This document shows positions 9,978 through 20,187 of a DNA stretch of 64,000 bases, in pieces. The notes beneath the pieces are model-generated. The model was not told where the DNA came from and made no database searches. It saw nothing but the letters and a program-made list of their open reading frames with translations. This DNA is from Symbiodinium natans (taxonomy: Eukaryota > Sar > Dinophyceae > Suessiales > Symbiodiniaceae). Position numbers and translations under genes: made by a program. Positions within the stretch are counted from its first letter, which is position 1. Each line of letters starts with the position of its first letter. Where the stretch lies: assembly GCA_905221605.1 (NCBI GenBank), contig CAJNDS010002668.1, forward strand, positions 737,501-801,500, given 5' to 3'.

Positions 9978-10915
9978 GGTCTTGTTTTTCAAGTACAAGG
10001 TCTCCTCCCAGATCCGGAACCCCGCGCCATCTGCAGTACAAGCAGACCAGTCGAGCGGATGTGGGCGCTTGCACAGCCGGAAAAAGCCGGAGCTGTGGAA
10101 GTCCCCTGCGCATCGACGCGTTTCCTTTGAAGACAAAAGCCGTATTCCTAGACGACCCTCGTATATCCTCTTAAGAATCTAAGTCCCAAACAGCGAACTA
10201 CCTTGGGGAGGGATGAGGGTTGTATAGGGTATGGGATTCTAAAAAGCCCCGAAGGTGGAGATTCATGCAAGACTTGGTTGATCCCTGGCAACTTGAGTGC
10301 AACAGCATCACGTTCACAAGAATGTCGTGTAGCTTCGTAGAACGTTTGCCTAGACGACTGCCGAATCCGAAAGGATTCGGTAGAGGATGAGAGCAGAGGG
10401 CCGCCAGGCCCTCTTGAGCAAATGCAGCAGCTGCCTGCATGGGAAAACTGTGAGGGCGTGCAGCCGCGCATGCGTTCGGGTGAAGGTACTGTATGCCTTA
10501 CTTGCCTATATAGACCACCTAAATATGCCAAATACCGAAACCCAAAACCCTAAACCTTGCCTATGCAGACCACCAGAAGAAGCTTAATAGGGATTATCTG
10601 GCCACAAAAGGTACTGAAGACAACAACCGAGGATGCTTCAAGACCTCATGTCTCCGGTCGGGAGATGGGCGAAAGAATTCCGGAACCTTAAAACCTTCAA
10701 CCCTAACCTCCTCTCCCCCCCCCCCCAAAAAAAAAAAAAACAAGAAAAAGACAAAAACACAAAAGCCTTCAAGCCTAAGCCCAGTGCAATTGCAAGCCCT
10801 AAACCCGAAACCCTAAGCCCTAAACCCTAAACCTTTACCTTAAACCCTAAACCAGAGCACCTTTCAGCCTGACGTAGCGTGCACTTCATGAAGCGCGCGT
10901 GCCGAAGCAAGATGG
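9978..10915. other. Gene-less spacer
   Basis: Open frames on both strands (for example 10148-10531, - strand) have no recognisable domain. A poly-C/poly-A run lies at 10717-10741 and a degenerate CCCTAAA tract at 10795-10853. Confidence 0.35.
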
Positions 10916-11017
10916 CTTAGTAGTAGAGTAGAGAACCTTCAACCTTTTGGGGTAGTATAATCCCTATAAATTCCCAAAGGTCAACCTTTAGTTCCCCTAG
11001 ATTACTGGACAACTAAG
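10916..11017 (+). mobile_element. Family B introner-type element (B1), intergenic
   Basis: Begins CTTAGTAGTAGAG and ends GGACAACTAAG, with the internal landmarks TTTTGGGGTAG and CCCAAAGGTCAACCTTTAG. It is flanked by a perfect 4-bp direct repeat, ATGG (10912-10915 and 11018-11021). The same element forms introns 3 and 5 of the gene at 38999-40871. 102 bp, no coding capacity. Confidence 0.8.
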
Positions 11018-11311
11018 ATGGTGCTGACGACCATCAGCCGCGAAAAAGCCTGCATTCAAGTCCGGATGTCATTCTTGAGCCCACCATGGTATCAAGAGCC
11101 TTGTAGGGTTCAGGATTGCATGCAGTGGCAAGAGAAAAGCAGACTGGCGAAGTAGTCAGTCGCAATGCCGCTGTTTCCGTCTCTCTTCGTGAGCGAAACC
11201 CTCAGTTCAGCAACATGGCGACACGTGCCCAAAGAGAGACTTGGATTGGGGGGGGGGGAAGAAGCCGGAAGCATGCCTGTGATGTTCTGCTGCGGTGAGA
11301 GCCGTTTCTTG
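11018..11311. other. Short spacer
   Basis: Unique sequence with a G9 run at 11250. No supported gene. Confidence 0.3.
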
Positions 11312-11357
11312 AACCCTAAACCCTAAACCCTAAACCCTAAACCCTAAACCCTAAGCC
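11312..11357 (-). repeat. CCCTAAA tract
   Basis: Six perfect units. Confidence 0.95.
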
Positions 11358-11474
11358 TGGTGCAGTCAGCAAGGCTACACGTGGGTGCTTCAGCCGGACA
11401 TCGTGCGTTGTGTCACAGACTTCGCTGAGCGGCTTCGCAGCAAATGGCAGCAGCACATGAACCATTAACTAGAA

Positions 11475-11571
11475 CTAGGTAGGCCCTTGGGACATTTTAG
11501 ATTTTCCCTTACGGGGTTTAAGAGGATCACATTCAGGAATGTTTTTCAAAGGGTTTTAAGGGCCATCCTAG
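11475..11571 (+). mobile_element. Family D element (D2)
   Basis: Begins CTAGGTAGGCCCTTGGGACA and ends GGGCCATCCTAG. It matches D1 (27336-27432) along its whole length, including ATTTTAGATTTTCCC and AAAGGGTTTTAAGGGCCATC. No clear target duplication here. Confidence 0.75.
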
Positions 11572-11628
11572 TTAAGGCATGTAGACCATCAAGCCTTTGA
11601 GGGTTCATTTTCCTTTTGGATTTAGGGT

Positions 11629-11756
11629 CTACAAGTAGGGGGCCCCCCTTACTATACGAACCTTAGTTGAGGGAGTTAGAACCTACATAGTAATACTTAT
11701 CACACCATTTGGGGCCCTTAGAACCCTATTTATGACTAGGGGGCCCCTACATGTAG
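11629..11756. mobile_element. Family A palindromic element (A1)
   Basis: CTACAAGTAGGGGGCCCCCC on the left, GGGGGCCCCTACATGTAG on the right. The interior shows the family landmarks TATAC-AACC-TAGTT, TTTGGGGCCCTTAGAACCC and TATGACTAGGGG. It sits between D2 and an inverted D fragment. Confidence 0.75.
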
Positions 11757-11828
11757 CTGTGCCTCTAGTCGACTTAGGGGACTTAGAAACCTTATCAGTG
11801 CAGTTCTACTTGGGGGTTATAAGTACCT

Positions 11829-11873
11829 AGGATGGCCCTTAAACCCCTCTGAAAAATATTCCTGAATGTGGGC
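11829..11873 (-). mobile_element. Family D fragment (D3), inverted
   Basis: CCTAGGATGGCCCTTAAACC and ATATTCCTGAATGTG are the reverse complement of the right half of D1/D2. With D2 and A1 it forms a D-A-D(inverted) composite from 11475 to 11873. Confidence 0.65.
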
Positions 11874-11980
11874 TTTCATTTGGGGTTGAGGGTTGAGGGA
11901 GTAGTATATGGGGTTTGGGGGTTCGTCGGGCCCAGGGTGCGGACGGAGAGTCCTGGGGGGCCATACATGGACGTTTCTTA

Positions 11981-12052
11981 GGGTTTAGGGTTTAGGGTTT
12001 AGGGTGTAGGGTGTAGGGTTTAGGGTTTAGGGTTTAGGGGGTTTAGGGTTTC
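11981..12052 (+). repeat. TTTAGGG tract
   Basis: Nine to ten units with two TGTAGGG variants. Confidence 0.9.
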
Positions 12053-12426
12053 CATTTTCAACCCCACGGCCCCGAAAGAACTACGAGCCCTGTGAATCCC
12101 CAAAAAACCTGAACCCACAACCCCCTAAAAGCCCGCATCCTTATCAGGCCCTAGTATAAACCTTCTATAGATCCTTATCAGCCTTACAAACCCCAGAGGT
12201 AGCCAACCCACATGCAAGCCCTACAAACCCCAAAAACATAGACCCTGAGTTTCCCTCAAAACAGGTAAAGCAAAGCCCTAATAGCCCCTTGCAACCCCTA
12301 AAACCTCTATGCCCTCAACCCTAAACCAGCGAGGCGGGTAGTAAACAAGAACTCCTATAAACCTCAAAATCCGAAAAGCCGAGTGCGAGTGTGAACGTCG
12401 AAACCCCAAAGCAAAGCCTCACAACT
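12053..12426. other. Gene-less spacer
   Basis: CCC- and AAACCCC-rich unique sequence that looks like strongly decayed telomeric repeat. No gene. Confidence 0.4.
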
Positions 12427-12563
12427 TTGTCATAGTGGGGTTACATCTCACATGTGTAAGGGGACTTAAATTCAATGAGGAACAGAAATTTAGATTTGTT
12501 TCAATACTATTCCCAGCCATTTTACAATTTTCAAGGGTACTTAGACTCAATGAGGAATAGAGT
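12427..12563 (+). mobile_element. Family J element (J2), right end lost
   Basis: GTCATAGTGGGGTTAC at the left, and two internal AGGG-ACTTA-A-TCAATGAGGAA modules, match intron 6 of the gene at 38999-40871, which has the same paired modules. The right end is replaced by CCCTAAA from 12566. Confidence 0.65.
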
Positions 12564-12565
12564 TT

Positions 12566-12605
12566 CCCTAAACCCTAAACCCTAAACCCTAAACCCTAAA
12601 CCCTT
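12566..12605 (-). repeat. CCCTAAA tract
   Basis: Five to six units joined directly to the truncated family J element. Confidence 0.9.
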
Positions 12606-12727
12606 TACCACCATCCCAACCATGGTTTTGTCAAGGCTCTCGGCCCTTGTCTACGCCGATGCCGCGAAGGCCCTCCAAGCACTGCGCCGAGAACCAGAGG
12701 ACGCGAGCCTACGGCGATGTTTTTTTT

Positions 12728-12800
12728 TAGGGTTTAGGGTTTAGGGTTTAGGGTTTAGGGTTTAGGGTTTAGGGTTTAGGGGGTGGGGGGGGGGGGGTTC
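12728..12800 (+). repeat. TTTAGGG tract plus G-run
   Basis: Eight units followed by a G-rich run with G13 (12780-12797). Confidence 0.9.
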
Positions 12801-13199
12801 AGGGTTTAAAGAGCTTAGGGCATTTTTTTGGGTTTATATCATACGTAGGACAATGTTTTAGCGAGGGTTTTCAGCTCCCTTCTGGCTAGAGGATAGTTGG
12901 GGGTTTTGGCACAACCAACTGGAGGTTGATGGGTAGTTAGTTAGAAAAGTATAGGGTGGCCAGTGCTGCAAGTACCCTAAACCCCCAAGTAATCCCTAAA
13001 CCCTAAGGAGGTCAGAGCCAGTTATATTCAGCCATAGTTTCCCTGCGCGCAGCCTCAGTATAGAAACTACACACGAACTTCCACCCTATCAACCCGAAAC
13101 CCTAAACCCTAAACCCCCCACCCTATAAACCCTACAGCCGAAGGAGCCACGGCGATCTCTACAGGTCCTTGACTGCGAGGTGCGGTAGCAGGGGTTTGG
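12801..13199. other. Gene-less spacer
   Basis: Unique sequence with single CCCTAAA units. A short stretch, TGGAGGTTGATGGGTAGTTA near 12920, resembles the left end of family M. Confidence 0.4.
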
Positions 13200-13302
13200 G
13201 TTTAGAGTTTAGGGTTTAGGGTTTAGGGTTTAGGGTTTAGGGTTTAGGGTTTAGGGTTTAGGGTTTAGGGTTTAGGGTTTAGGGTTTAGGGTTTAGGGTT
13301 TA
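13200..13302 (+). repeat. TTTAGGG tract, long and clean
   Basis: About 14 nearly perfect units. Confidence 0.95.
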
Positions 13303-13670
13303 GGGGACCATATGAAGGGACCATGGGACTTCCCTTAGATGAAACTACTTTTGGACCTTGTGCTCCGCAGTTCTTCTACGGGAGTATTAACACCTATGAA
13401 TAAAGAATGTGTGGGGTTGGGCTGGCAGGGCAGAGATTGAAAGTCTTGGGGGTAAGTGTCTTTCTGTCTCAGGCGGGGTGACAATTTGGGTGTTCCAGAC
13501 GTCCAAACCCCTTATCGCCCACACAACAAATCTGAGGGCTTCGGCATGTATGCTGCTTCGGTGCGGGATTCAGATTCGACTTTAGCAGTAGCGGAAACTG
13601 TCTAGTAAACCGAGTAGAACTAGTATACGTGCTGCACAAACAGTGCACGGGCACTTAGGCTAGCACTTCG
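13303..13670. other. Gene-less spacer
   Basis: Unique sequence; short antisense frame at 13469-13654 with no recognisable domain. Confidence 0.35.
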
Positions 13671-13820
13671 AAACCCTAAGCCCTAAAACCCTAAACCCTA
13701 AACCCTAAACCCTAACCCTCAACCCTAACCCTCAACCCTCAAACCCTAAACCCTAAACCCTAAACCCTAAACCCTAAACCCTAAACCCTAAACCCTAAAC
13801 CCTAAACCAAGCACCCTAAA
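13671..13820 (-). repeat. CCCTAAA tract, long
   Basis: About 20 units, with CCCTAACCCTCAA variants in the middle third and perfect units to the right. Confidence 0.95.
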
Positions 13821-13913
13821 CCATCACTTTTTTTCCAGGGCCCTCGCTTCGATCCTCGCTGGCCGGTGCTGCGACGCTGGGCTTCAAAGGTCTTCCGGGC
13901 CCATACCTCGAGT

Positions 13914-13972
13914 AGCCTTGTACCTTAAGGGTAGTTTGACACATTACCCTTTTTTTGAAGGTACCAAGGCTT
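13914..13972. mobile_element. Family Q palindromic element, short copy
   Basis: AGCCTTGTACCTTAAGGGTA on the left; TACCCTTTTTTTGAAGGTAC, then CAAGGCTT, on the right, inverted to the left end. 59 bp. Confidence 0.65.
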
Positions 13973-14135
13973 CCGAGCCTTCCTTTGTAATTTTACCTGC
14001 AGAACCCACACAAGATGCGAAGGCAACCTTCAAGGTATAAGAGCTTTTTCGGGTTTTGGTGCAAGGTTCGGGGTTGCTCGAAACTATTGGGGAGGGGGGG
14101 GGGAGGGGGTGGGCGAATTTTGCCCCAGACCAACA

Positions 14136-14245
14136 TCTCTCTCTCGCTCTCCCTCCCTCTCTCCCTCTCCCTCCCGTTCCATCCATCCATCCATCCATCC
14201 GTCCGTCCGTCCGTCCGTCCGTCCGTCCGTCCATACACACACATG
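14136..14245 (+). repeat. (CT)n-(CATC)n-(CGTC)n compound microsatellite
   Basis: CT-rich run to about 14170, then five CATC and eight CGTC tetramers, then CA repeats. The open frames over this DNA are products of the repeat. Confidence 0.95.
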
Positions 14246-14249
14246 TACT

Positions 14250-14780
14250 TGTATTTGTGTTTCTTGCTTATGAAGTTTATTAGCTTGTTGGTTTTCATAC
14301 ATGTACCAAGGAGATCTGGCCAGGCCGGTCTGCAGTGAAAGAGCAGTGATGAGACCATGCAGGGTCTTCTCCACTCCGCTCCAGGGCCTGGCAGAGCCAA
14401 AGGGTTTAGGGCTTACTAGGGTTTAGGGTTTCGGGTTTCGGGTTTCGGGTTTCGGGTTGGGCTTATACAATTTTTTTTTTGGGGGGGGTACATTGTGCTG
14501 CACAAAAGTTACAAAACTTGTACAATGGCAGAGGTGCAGAGCGCAACCAAAGCAGCATTAGGGCGATGCGCGAAGTGACTGACATCTACTTACAGAGACC
14601 CGCTTGAGCTCGCTCATCTGGGAGCACCCACGCTTGAAGACCAAACTGCATGGGGCAGTGCTCCTTTCGCATTTGAGGAGATAAATTGTAATTTCGGGCC
14701 CTTATTTTTATTGTCAGCTACAAGCAACAAACGTACATATGAATCGGCAAATAAGTCCCCAAACAGGTCCACGGCCATAT
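14250..14780. other. Gene-less spacer
   Basis: Includes degenerate TTTCGGG units at 14400-14455. No gene recognised. Confidence 0.35.
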
Positions 14781-14784
14781 ATAG

Positions 14785-14895
14785 CTCTCTCTCTCTCTCC
14801 CTCTCTCTCTCTCTCTGTCTCTCTCTTTTTATGTGTAGCCATACATATATATATATATGTATGTGTATATATATATACATACATATGTATGTAAT
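14785..14895 (+). repeat. (CT)n and (TA/CATA)n microsatellites
   Basis: CT run at 14785-14828, then alternating TA/TATG/CATA to 14895. Confidence 0.9.
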
Positions 14896-15071
14896 ACAAC
14901 AGAGGTCCAAGAAGAGACCATACTTGGCTCAGCCCCATTGCGCAGCGCGCCAAGAGAGCGGGAGAGCGCAGCGGGTCAGGCTCGAGCTGCCCCGGCAGTC
15001 ACTTCGTTCACTGCGGCGCCTGAGAGGCGCCCTACAGCCGCTTTGAGTTTTGATTTTTTTTTTTTAATTTT

Positions 15072-15113
15072 TAGGGTTTAGGGTTTAGGGTTTAGGGTTT
15101 GGGGTTTAGGGAC
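15072..15113 (+). repeat. TTTAGGG tract
   Basis: Five to six units ending five bases before element A2. Confidence 0.9.
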
Positions 15114-15118
15114 TTACC

Positions 15119-15212
15119 CTACAAGGAGGGGACCCCTTACTATACTAACTATAGTTAAGGGACTTATATCCTAAGTTGGGATCCTTATAACTAAAGGGGC
15201 CCCTCCTTGTAA
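15119..15212. mobile_element. Family A element (A2), internally deleted
   Basis: CTACAAGGAGGGGACCCCTT to AAAGGGGCCCCTCCTTGTAAG. The part with ACCCAATTTAGGGCCC is missing, giving about 94 bp rather than the usual 125-130. Confidence 0.75.
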
Positions 15213-15557
15213 GGCCCTAAGGCTCCAAGGGCTCATATTTCAAGTTTTTTGGGCCCAGAGGCCTTAGTTTAACAGGTTTGTTGGCTCATGTTGAGCCTAT
15301 GGGTTAGGGTTCTGGGAGTTTTCTGGTGTTTCTAGCTTTTCCTTCACTCTACTCTACCTAGAGTTCGCAAGGGGGACAGCATTGTTTCAACCCACATAAG
15401 CTTTTCTCATTCTGTTCACAGCCATGGCGTGACGATGTGGAGCGGGGCCAAGGGATGAGGGGGTTGGCGGGGCGGAGGGGGAGCTTGAGAGTTGGGGAAG
15501 GAGACGGTCCTTCATGCCCAAAACCTACACCCCCACAATACCATGAGCCCTATAAAC
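15213..15557. other. Gene-less spacer
   Basis: Unique sequence, nothing recognised. Confidence 0.35.
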
Positions 15558-16112
15558 CCTGAACCCTGAACCCCAAACCCTAAACCCTAAACCCTAAACC
15601 CTGAACCCTAAACCCTAAACCCTGAACCCTAAACCCTCGAAAGCCCCGCAGGCTGGACTGACGAAGGCGCCTCGGACGACGCGGGCATCCCGCCCTTAAG
15701 CCTCTTGAACTTTAGAAGCATTTTTTGGGGTTTAGGGTTTAGGGTTGAGGGTTTAGGGTTTAGGGTTTAGGGCAGCAGCCCTAGCAGTAAAAATGGTTTA
15801 GGGTTTTTTGGGCTTCTGGATGTTTGCAGATTTTTTGGGGTTCTTGTATCTAAGGGTTTAGGGTTTGGGGCTTGGGGTTTGGGGTTTGGGGTTTAGGGTT
15901 TCATGGGCCCTGAATATGGTCCCTTTTTACCTTCTTGGAAGGGTTCTGAGTTCTGAAGTAAATGGGCCCTTGAAGTGTACAGGGGCCCCCCCCAGTTAAG
16001 CACCCATGCGAGGGGATCATGTAAGGAATGAAGTTGAAGCTCTTTACCTAAACCCTAAACCCTAAACCCTAAACCCTAAACCCTAAACCCTAAACCCTAA
16101 ACCCTAAACCCT
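15558..16112. repeat. Cluster of telomere-like tracts in both orientations
   Basis: CCCTAAA/CCCTGAA at 15558-15640, TTTAGGG at 15730-15775, TTTGGGG variants at 15855-15900 and clean CCCTAAA at 16048-16112, separated by short unique spacers. Confidence 0.9.
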
Positions 16113-16180
16113 GGTGGTGTGGCTTGAATTCAGCCTAGACGAAAGCCCGTTTTTTGACGCCCAGTATTTAACCGCCAATT

Positions 16181-16227
16181 CCCTGCAGTGTGTCTGAGAG
16201 GTCAGCTAAGCGGGTGGCAAAAAAAAA
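16181..16227 (+). mobile_element. A-tailed 3'-end repeat, copy 2
   Basis: CCCTGCAGTGTGTCTGAGAG, then GTCAGCTAAGCGGGTGGC, ending in A9 (16219-16227) and followed directly by CCCTAAACTC. Diverged from copies 1 and 3 but with the same 3' structure and orientation. Confidence 0.65.
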
Positions 16228-17040
16228 CCCTAAACTCTAAACCCTAAACCCTTGGTCATTGGTGAAGAAGTAAGGCCTGCCGCTGCGCGCTCTGGCCACA
16301 CTGTCGCTTGGGCTCATGGATCATCGGGAGCCCGAAGAGAGGGTTTAGGGTTTAGGGCTTAGGGTTTAGGATTTAGGTATTAGGGTTTAGGGCTTTTGGT
16401 TCAGGGTTCAGCAATCAGGTCCATATGCAACGAACGGCTAGGATTTACGATATAGGATTGGCAGGGGTTACATGACTCTCACCTCTGGGATTCCATTCAC
16501 TTGCTTGTAACTGCAAAGCCTCATGTAGGGTTTAGGGTTTAAGTGTTAACAAACCCTTATTGCAAGTTTCAAGACCATGCGTAGGCGCCTGGAGAAAACA
16601 TACGAATTGTCGCAGCTTCCTCCAAACCCGCACTTTTCAGCCCAATGAAATCATTTGAAAACATCCCTTCGCAAAAAAGTCCTCCAGGAGAGTTGTCCGA
16701 GCAAGAGCAACTCTCCGGTGCTTCCAGCCCCAAACCCTAAAACCTAAACCCCAGCCCCAAACCCTAAACCCTAAACACCAGCCCTAAACCCTAAACCCTA
16801 AACCCTAAACCCAAAAAACCCTAAACCCCAAACCCCAAAAGCCCTAAACCCCAGGATGCACGAGCATTGCCTTGGCCAAGCCTTCCAGCGTGTCGTGGAG
16901 TGGGCTGCTCGGCTCCAAGCAGGAAGATTCACTTGATGGCCATGACCAGGGGCTTGGGTTTAGGGTCTAGGGTTCAGGGTTTAGGGTTTAGGGTTTAGGG
17001 TTTGGGGTTTGGGGTTTAGGGTTTAGGGTTTTGGGTGATG
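16228..17040. repeat. Telomere-like tracts with spacers
   Basis: CCCTAAA at 16228-16252, TTTAGGG variants at 16340-16405, CCCTAAA/CCCCAAA at 16730-16855 and TTTAGGG/TTTGGGG at 16956-17035. The spacers hold no recognisable gene. Confidence 0.85.
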
Positions 17041-18470
17041 AGACGTATAACATGTACACCAAATGAGGCTATTCCAAGGTAGAACTGTACTTCCCCGACT
17101 TCAAGTATCCAGTTCCGTTCTGTTCCATCATCCCCCATGGACTACTTCGAAAGACAGCAGGTCATGCATCTTCTGTTCGTCTTATGGTTTGGACCTTTCT
17201 AGGCATGACTTGGCACTGAGCCAGTTCAGGATTGCCTGTACTTCGAGTTGGGCAATCGTTCCGATGATGAGCGGTCCGGTCAAAGCTGCGATGGCCGTCG
17301 AGTCCTCAATGCCACTTGTGGCCTCACATGCAGTAGTAGCCTAAAAGATTGCTAGCACTATCCCCCTTATAATCCCTGTAGCTAGACTATGAACACCATT
17401 CTCATGTTTCAAACTTTTTTATCAGTCTTGTTGCAACTCTTGAAGCGTATAGTATCACTGATGGTATTTCTGTAAAACCTTCGCGGAAACTTGACTCTGA
17501 ATCCTGCACAGGCTTCTTTCTGGCTCCTTATATTCCCATTGCGTTACATATCCATATATCAATATGTGTGTACATGCATCTGCATATCACTCTTTCAGTG
17601 GAACACTATATTCTCCCCAGGGCGGTTTGCAGATACATATACACGTATATACCAGCATTTTAGGGTTCAGGGTTCAGGGTTTCGCGTTTAGGATCAATTA
17701 CCCCGCAATGTAAGGGCCTGCCAGCCTGCCACAGTTATTTTCCAGGCCGAAGTAAACAGTAATCCTTCGCAGGATAGCTGTTTGCAAGGGGCCAAAAGAA
17801 ACACTAATTCTGACCCGGAAAACTTTTATCCCTACCCAAAATAGCTCCCGAAATAACTGTTAAGTTTACCTCTCCCAAATTAGTTGTTTGCTTTTCCAAG
17901 ATATCTGCTTGTACTCGGTTATAGCTCGAAAAAGTACCTGTTTACTATACCCGTGCATCCCTACCATAACAACCGTTTACTATGTTGGCAAAAGAGCTAC
18001 CAGTACAGGAAGCCAAACATGCCTACGTTGATTGCAAAAAGTTCGTCTGTACTTGCCATCTAGACAGGCAAGTCGGGCTCACTTTCTCCACGTCAGGCCT
18101 TGCAGTAAATACCTCAAGTCCGAAGTCGTCCAAGAGAGCCCAATACCCCTATCTTGAGGATTATGTACCTTAAAGTACATAGGGATGGCTGCTATGAGTT
18201 CTAATGTACATACGGGTTCTTTCTATGAGTTATATGGTCTGTGCCGTTTAAGGGGCTATGGGCTCTTCGATTATTCTTTTGTCTCCAGGTGCCTACGAGG
18301 CCGGGGGGGTGGGGGAACATGTCAGGGACGGGAGTCGTACTTTTCCTCGCGCTGGTGCTTTTACGTTGTGGGTACACGTGGTTCGGGCTTGTAAGAGGAC
18401 CGCCAGCACGAGTGCGCTGCAGGAGTAGCGGTAGCCGCGACAGTGGGTAAGAATTGAACACCAACCCTAA
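17041..18470. other. Unique spacer without telomere-like tracts
   Basis: The longest tract-poor stretch in the first 17 kb. Short open frames (17063-17344, 17982-18173, 18185-18394, all +) have mixed composition and no recognisable domain. A small palindrome, GTACCTTAAAGTAC, lies at 18166-18179. It may contain decayed exons. Confidence 0.3.
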
Positions 18471-18639
18471 AACCTAAACTTTAGAACCAACCCTCTGCTA
18501 CCACGGCCGTTGCCTGCTGAAGCTGTTCACAACACCCCTAGAATAGGCCCTAGACGGTTTGAGATGCTTCTGTTTCGTAAATATTCCAACAAGATGGTCC
18601 AAAAACGTCCCCCCCCTGCCAACAACATAGAGAAGACAA

Positions 18640-18640
<1 letters not shown>

Positions 18641-18688
<48 letters not shown>
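18641..18688 (+). repeat. (GA)n microsatellite
   Basis: GA run (18641-18684) ending directly at the tRNA-like fragment; a second GA run follows at 18733-18764. Confidence 0.9.
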
Positions 18689-18689
<1 letters not shown>

Positions 18690-18730
18690 TCCTAAGGAGG
18701 AGATTGCGGGTTCGAGTCCCGCCTCGAGTA
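18689..18730 (+). pseudogene. 3' half of a tRNA-Arg(CCT)-like sequence
   Basis: CTCCTAA (18689-18695) has the form of an anticodon loop with CCT. It is followed by a GGAGG stem strand, a 5-nt variable region, a perfect T-arm (GCGGG-TTCGAGT-CCCGC, 18706-18722) carrying the B-box GGTTCGAGTCC, and a 7-nt acceptor strand CTCGAGT with discriminator A. Everything 5' of the anticodon loop is replaced by (GA)n, so it cannot fold as a tRNA. It may be a truncated tRNA copy or the head of a tRNA-derived SINE. The isotype call is tentative. Confidence 0.55.
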
Positions 18731-19085
18731 CAAAGAAAGAAAGAGAGAGAGAGAGAGAGAGAGAAAAAATAATAATAACATGAACCCAAAAAAAGAAAGA
18801 ACCAGAGCCCTGAAAACCCTACAATGGCGAATTGCATCAGAATCCCTTTTATGACCCCTTTAAAGACCCCAACCCTAGTGTGAGAGTCGAGACCCATTAC
18901 ACACCTGGACTTGTTGAATGGCGTTCGCTAAGCCCGAAGCCCGAAGCCCTAAGCCCAATTAGCCCGAAGCCCTAAGCCCTAAGCCCTGACAATGCTGGCA
19001 GCACTACCGCTGGTGGATCGACCCAACCTTTCCCACCAGCGGAGCCGTAGCCCTGGCGTTTCGACACCTGTTTTTTTTTTGCCTT

Positions 19086-19122
19086 TGGGTTTAGGGTTTA
19101 GGGTTTAGGGTTTAGGGTTGAG
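19086..19122 (+). repeat. TTTAGGG tract
   Basis: Five units. Confidence 0.9.
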
Positions 19123-19160
19123 GGGTGTCCTGGCAGCAAGGAGTCCAGGTGCAAAAGGGT

Positions 19161-19273
19161 TTAGCGGTAGCCCAGTGGTACCCTTTACCCTTTTTTTGGT
19201 TCTGGGTTCCCTTGTAAAGTAACCAACCAAAAAAAGGGTGCCCTCATTATAATCTGGCCACCGGGCTACTAGG
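19161..19273. mobile_element. Family E inverted-repeat element (E1)
   Basis: GGTAGCCCAGTGGTACCC at the left, GGCCACCGGGCTACTAGG at the right. The interior TTGTAAAGTAACCAACCAAAA matches E2 and E3. No coding capacity. Confidence 0.75.
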
Positions 19274-19628
19274 TTGGGGTTTAGGGATTTAGGGTTTAGA
19301 GTGTTTAGGGCTTAGGGGCTTTAGGATTTAGGGTTTGGGGGTTTTATATAGGGTTTAGGAGTTTATGGTTCTCTTGGTTTGCGGGGGTGTTTCAGGGCTT
19401 TTGGGGGTGTTTAGGGTTTTTCGGGCTTTAGGGATTTTGAGGCTTTATGCCTGTTAGGGTTTTTTAGGGTTTTCGGTTTTTGGTGAGATCGTTAGGGGGT
19501 TTTGCGATGGGGTTTGTGGAGGGGTGAGTCCAGGGTTTGCAGTACGGCTTGTAGGGTTGTAAAATTGCCCTCAGCCGCATGCTTCCAAGAAAAGGGTCGA
19601 GACTTTTGGTTTTGTAGGGGTGTCCCGA
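19270..19628. other. Decayed telomere-like spacer
   Basis: GGGTTTAG-like words in irregular spacing, apparently strongly diverged TTTAGGG repeat. No gene. Confidence 0.45.
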
Positions 19629-19729
19629 AGGGTCCATGTACCTATGTAGTCTAAACTTAAGCCCTAAAGCCACTATGTGGGAACCCCTTCTAGGCCCCAA
19701 GTGTATAAGATATAGTTACATGGACCCTT
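19629..19729. mobile_element. Family F inverted-repeat element (F1)
   Basis: AGGGTCCATGTACCTATGTA at the left and TAGTTACATGGACCCTT at the right are inverted copies. The interior carries GGGAACCCCTTCTAGGCCCC. Confidence 0.7.
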
Positions 19730-20187
19730 CAGGTTCGCAGGGCTGCACGATTTCTGGAGTTGATGGGGCTTACAGGTTTTGTGGGCTTCGTAAGCTATTG
19801 CAGGTTTGAAGGATCGGGGCTCCGGGGTTTAGGGTGGTTTGAGCCTTCGCGTTTGAAATGGGGGGTTAAGATTGGGGAAGGGTGTAGGGTGCAGAACTTC
19901 GGTATGATGGGACTTTTCTGTATACCAGAGCAACCCACAAGTTCACCGACTGATGCGTAGGGCCGCAAGATCTCATGCTGACATCACTTGACGCAAGATC
20001 TCATGGTTCGCGATGCTTGTGGAATCTCTGGTCTCTACGTTGCACCCGAAACCCCGAATTCTCTGAGGACACGCCGTCTGCCTACGCAGAAGGCACAGTC
20101 TTGGCACCCGCAGAGCTTTGCGACGCTTTCTGGAGTTGCAATCCTCTTTGGGATGCATGTCACCGTTATTTCTGTACAAACCCTATA
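19730..20187. other. Unique spacer
   Basis: Short overlapping frames on both strands (19975-20262 +, 19973-20179 -). No domain recognised. Confidence 0.3.

Noticed and set aside
18689-18730. Complete tRNA gene
   Set aside because: The acceptor 5' strand, D-arm and 5' anticodon stem strand are missing, replaced by (GA)n.
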